Shown here: positions 5,546 through 7,127 of the stretch, one piece after another
Numbering within the stretch: position 1 is the stretch's first letter
Layout of the letters: each line of letters begins with the position of its first letter
Assembly: GCA_029262095.1 (NCBI GenBank)
Contig: JAJDAB010000109.1
Coordinates: 1-7,127, forward strand
Origin: Candidatus Hydrogenedentota bacterium
GTDB taxonomy: Bacteria; Hydrogenedentota; Hydrogenedentia; Hydrogenedentales; SLHB01
Direction: 5' to 3'
Length of the DNA stretch: 7,127 nucleotides
Notes under the pieces: model-generated
What the model saw: the letters and a program-made list of their open reading frames with translations, nothing else
Databases searched by the model: none
What the model was told of the DNA's origin: nothing
Position numbers and translations under genes: made by a program

Positions 5546-5560
5546 TGCGCATTATGCGCA
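5546..5560. repeat. 15-bp palindrome, candidate operator upstream of the membrane-protein gene
   Basis: TGCGCAT (5546-5552) and ATGCGCA (5554-5560) form a perfect palindrome around one T. It ends 19 bp before the -35 box of the candidate promoter at 5580. Position and symmetry fit binding by a homodimeric regulator; the regulator is not in the window. Confidence 0.5.
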
Positions 5561-5579
5561 GAATGCACGATCACGTCCA

Positions 5580-5608
5580 TTGACAACTTCTTTCCCGCAA
5601 CGTAGGGT
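5580..5608 (+). promoter_or_regulatory. candidate sigma-70-type promoter for the membrane-protein gene
   Basis: A perfect -35 box TTGACA (5580-5585) is followed after 17 nt by TAGGGT (5603-5608), which keeps the first, second and last bases of the -10 consensus. Transcription would begin near 5615, about 45 nt before the ATG. The -10 match is only moderate. Confidence 0.45.
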
Positions 5609-5659
5609 AACGGGCAATCGGTCCAGTGAGGACGTTCGCCGACGTTGCCGGGATTTCCA

Positions 5660-7127
5660 ATGACTGAACACGATCAAGAATTACATTCTGAGCAGTCTTG
5701 GATGGACGAGGCACACCGTCGCGCGGATACGTCGGAAGATTCCGCTTGGGCGAATTCGAATAGGGCGGTTCGACCGCGAGCAGAATTTGTGGTGGGGTCG
5801 GTCGTGGCGGTAATCGGATTCGCGTGGCTGACCTCCCGCGGTGCAATTGACGTAAGCAGTAATGCATGGCAAGGAATCATGCTGGATGGTGCCTACCCGG
5901 TGCCCATATTCGCGCAGGCGCTTTCGGCATCAATGGCGATATTGGAACCATCCACCAGAGTTATCATGCTAAACGTGTTCACTCGGTTGTTGGGCGCACT
6001 GACGTGCGCGGGGATCGCCGCGATCACGGTAAGCGCCGCACGTAGGGCGGGTTCGGTAGGCGAAGCATCGATATGTGGTGTGTTGGCCGGCGTCATTTTT
6101 GTCCTTTCGCAAAGTGTCACTTCGGCATTCACGGCGTCGTGGCCCGGCGCGATCACAGTTGCCTGTGCTGTCTGGGGAATCGCCGCTCTAATGCGCGCAT
6201 CTCAACGCCGTTCTCATGGCGGACGTTGGCTAATCATCGGTGCCGCGCTGTGTGCTGCGGCCGCGGCGAACCACTCCTTTTTTGGTTGGATGGTCATTTT
6301 GCTGGTTGGCGTCGTCTTCGTAATCTGGCGGCGGAATTCGATAGGAATTCCGGCAACGTTGGTTGCGTTCGCCCTACCGATTTTGATCGTCTCGATCCCC
6401 GCGGTCACTGCAATCGCCGTTCGCGGAGAATCGCCGAATTCTTTTCTGGGGCGCGTGCTGCGTGGACCCTATCCGACGTTGGGCGAACAAGCACCCGATT
6501 GGGATGCGATTCTTGTTCTGGGCGGTCAGTTTCACCCATTAGTTTGGGTACTTGCGCTCGCTGCGGTAATTTTGATGTTTCAACGTTTCGCGCGCATGGG
6601 CGTCTTCGCGTCACTAACGCTGTTCAGCGTTGCGGGACCACTCGCGCCAGCACTTATGAATCATTACGATGAAGGTGCCTTTCTCCGCGACGATATGGCG
6701 TTGGAAGTTATGGCAATCGCTGGTTTCGCGATGCTGTTCGGCCTGGGATTGATCGCTTCCATGCACGTTATTTTTCGGCGCGCGCAAACACTGGGATACC
6801 GCGCTGCTATGGCGGTGTTAGTCCTCGCCATCGTCGCATTGCATCAGTCGAGCATTGCGCCGGACCGGCGAACGGACCTCAGTGGCGCTTTTGCACAGAC
6901 GATGTTGGACGGATGCCCACGTAGCGCGGTGTTGGTTGTAGAGGATCGCGCAATAGCGGGCATGCTAGTAACCGCGCAACATGCGTATACCCACCGCCGG
7001 GATGTCAGAATTGTGCCGGTCAACGTGCTCACGAATCCCGCGGCACGCCACTATTACCGGAGGGGACATCCCGACGGAATTCATATCGATCGGGCCTACG
7101 ACACCGAGCGGCATTTGGCGGGATGGC
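5660..7127 (+). CDS. multi-spanning membrane protein resembling DUF2723 (partial, runs off right edge)
   Basis: The frame is open from ATG 5660 to the window end, 489 codons without a stop. A hydrophilic, probably cytoplasmic tail (1-41) is followed by about eleven or twelve hydrophobic segments (near 43-58, 80-97, 101-125, 137-157, 160-179, 190-205, 208-224, 231-253, 293-309, 314-333, 347-372, 381-397) and then a soluble region. The plan resembles DUF2723 proteins, which are related to membrane glycosyltransferases: GAYPVPIFAQALSA (77-90) in place of the family's PGYPL segment, LNVFTRLLGAL (104-114) like its asparagine-containing second helix, and CPRSAVLVVEDRA (419-431), RRDVRIVPVNVLTNP (446-460), HYY (464-466), matching the pattern of its post-membrane domain. 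The early acidic DGGE-type motif is not recognisable. GGGA 6 nt before the ATG is a weak ribosome-binding site; ATG 5702 is an alternative. Likely inner-membrane, possibly transferring a lipid-linked sugar (inference). Confidence 0.8.
   Translation, partial: MTEHDQELHSEQSWMDEAHRRADTSEDSAWANSNRAVRPRAEFVVGSVVAVIGFAWLTSRGAIDVSSNAWQGIMLDGAYPVPIFAQALSASMAILEPSTRVIMLNVFTRLLGALTCAGIAAITVSAARRAGSVGEASICGVLAGVIFVLSQSVTSAFTASWPGAITVACAVWGIAALMRASQRRSHGGRWLIIGAALCAAAAANHSFFGWMVILLVGVVFVIWRRNSIGIPATLVAFALPILIVSIPAVTAIAVRGESPNSFLGRVLRGPYPTLGEQAPDWDAILVLGGQFHPLVWVLALAAVILMFQRFARMGVFASLTLFSVAGPLAPALMNHYDEGAFLRDDMALEVMAIAGFAMLFGLGLIASMHVIFRRAQTLGYRAAMAVLVLAIVALHQSSIAPDRRTDLSGAFAQTMLDGCPRSAVLVVEDRAIAGMLVTAQHAYTHRRDVRIVPVNVLTNPAARHYYRRGHPDGIHIDRAYDTERHLAGW
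6332..6352 (+). repeat. hairpin-forming inverted repeat inside the membrane-protein gene
   Basis: CGGAATTC (6332-6339) and GAATTCCG (6345-6352) are perfect complements around a 5-nt loop. The repeat lies in the codons between two predicted membrane helices. About one such repeat per window is expected by chance, so function is doubtful. Confidence 0.3.

Larger units (their letters stand above)
5372..5659. other. divergent intergenic regulatory region
   Basis: About 290 nt separate the phosphoesterase start (minus) from the membrane-protein start (plus). It holds two perfect inverted repeats (5512-5535 and 5546-5560), a candidate plus-strand promoter (5580-5608), a weak candidate minus-strand promoter (5487-5515) and a near-duplicate pair of 10-mers just before the plus-strand gene (GACGTTCGCC, GACGTTGCCG; 5631-5650). 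I find no convincing small gene in it. Confidence 0.7.

Noticed and set aside
5372..5659. Small genes in the divergent spacer, for example a plus-strand frame from 5439 to 5663
   Set aside because: No ribosome-binding site or recognisable sequence; it overlaps the candidate promoter, the palindromes and the start of the membrane-protein gene.
6073..6672. 199-aa plus-strand open frame
   Set aside because: It overlaps the membrane-protein gene in another frame, is rich in Arg and Cys, and has no recognisable domain.

Overview
The window is a protein-coding stretch of a bacterial chromosome with moderate GC. It suggests a Gram-negative or otherwise poorly characterised environmental lineage: two GT-B glycosyltransferases, a protein resembling the DUF2723 family of bacterial membrane glycosyltransferase-like proteins, frequent GTG/TTG starts and frequent TAG stops. 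I cannot name the phylum from sequence alone. I see no tRNA, rRNA, CRISPR array, insertion sequence or phage gene.

Layout. Seven genes lie on the minus strand, reading right to left from about 5371 to 1: a calcineurin-like metallophosphoesterase, hisB (imidazoleglycerol-phosphate dehydratase), a tandem-domain universal stress protein (Usp), a small very acidic protein, two successive GT-B glycosyltransferases, and the start of an ABC-F ATPase that runs off the left edge. Spacings are 3, 41, 3, 50, 0 and 97 nt, so the first six look like one operon with several translationally coupled pairs, and the ABC-F gene may or may not belong to it. A divergent region (about 5372-5659) holds two perfect inverted repeats and a plausible sigma-70-type promoter for the only plus-strand gene. 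That gene runs off the right edge and encodes a large multi-spanning membrane protein resembling DUF2723.

How the genes may work together. hisB gives one step of histidine synthesis, separated here from the other his genes. The phosphoesterase directly before it could be an unrelated phosphatase or could serve the same pathway, because this HisB has no phosphatase domain. The two glycosyltransferases probably add sugars to a cell-surface glycan, and the divergent membrane protein is also of a glycosyltransferase-like kind. The Usp and its acidic follower form a tight pair in the same reading frame, separated by a TAG stop and one codon.

The most unusual structural signals are a 27-bp palindrome (13-nt arms, 1-nt centre) inside hisB, the in-frame TAG junctions Usp/acidic protein and glycosyltransferase/glycosyltransferase, and the operator-like palindromes between the divergent promoters. 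No clearly new multi-gene defence or mobile system is visible.
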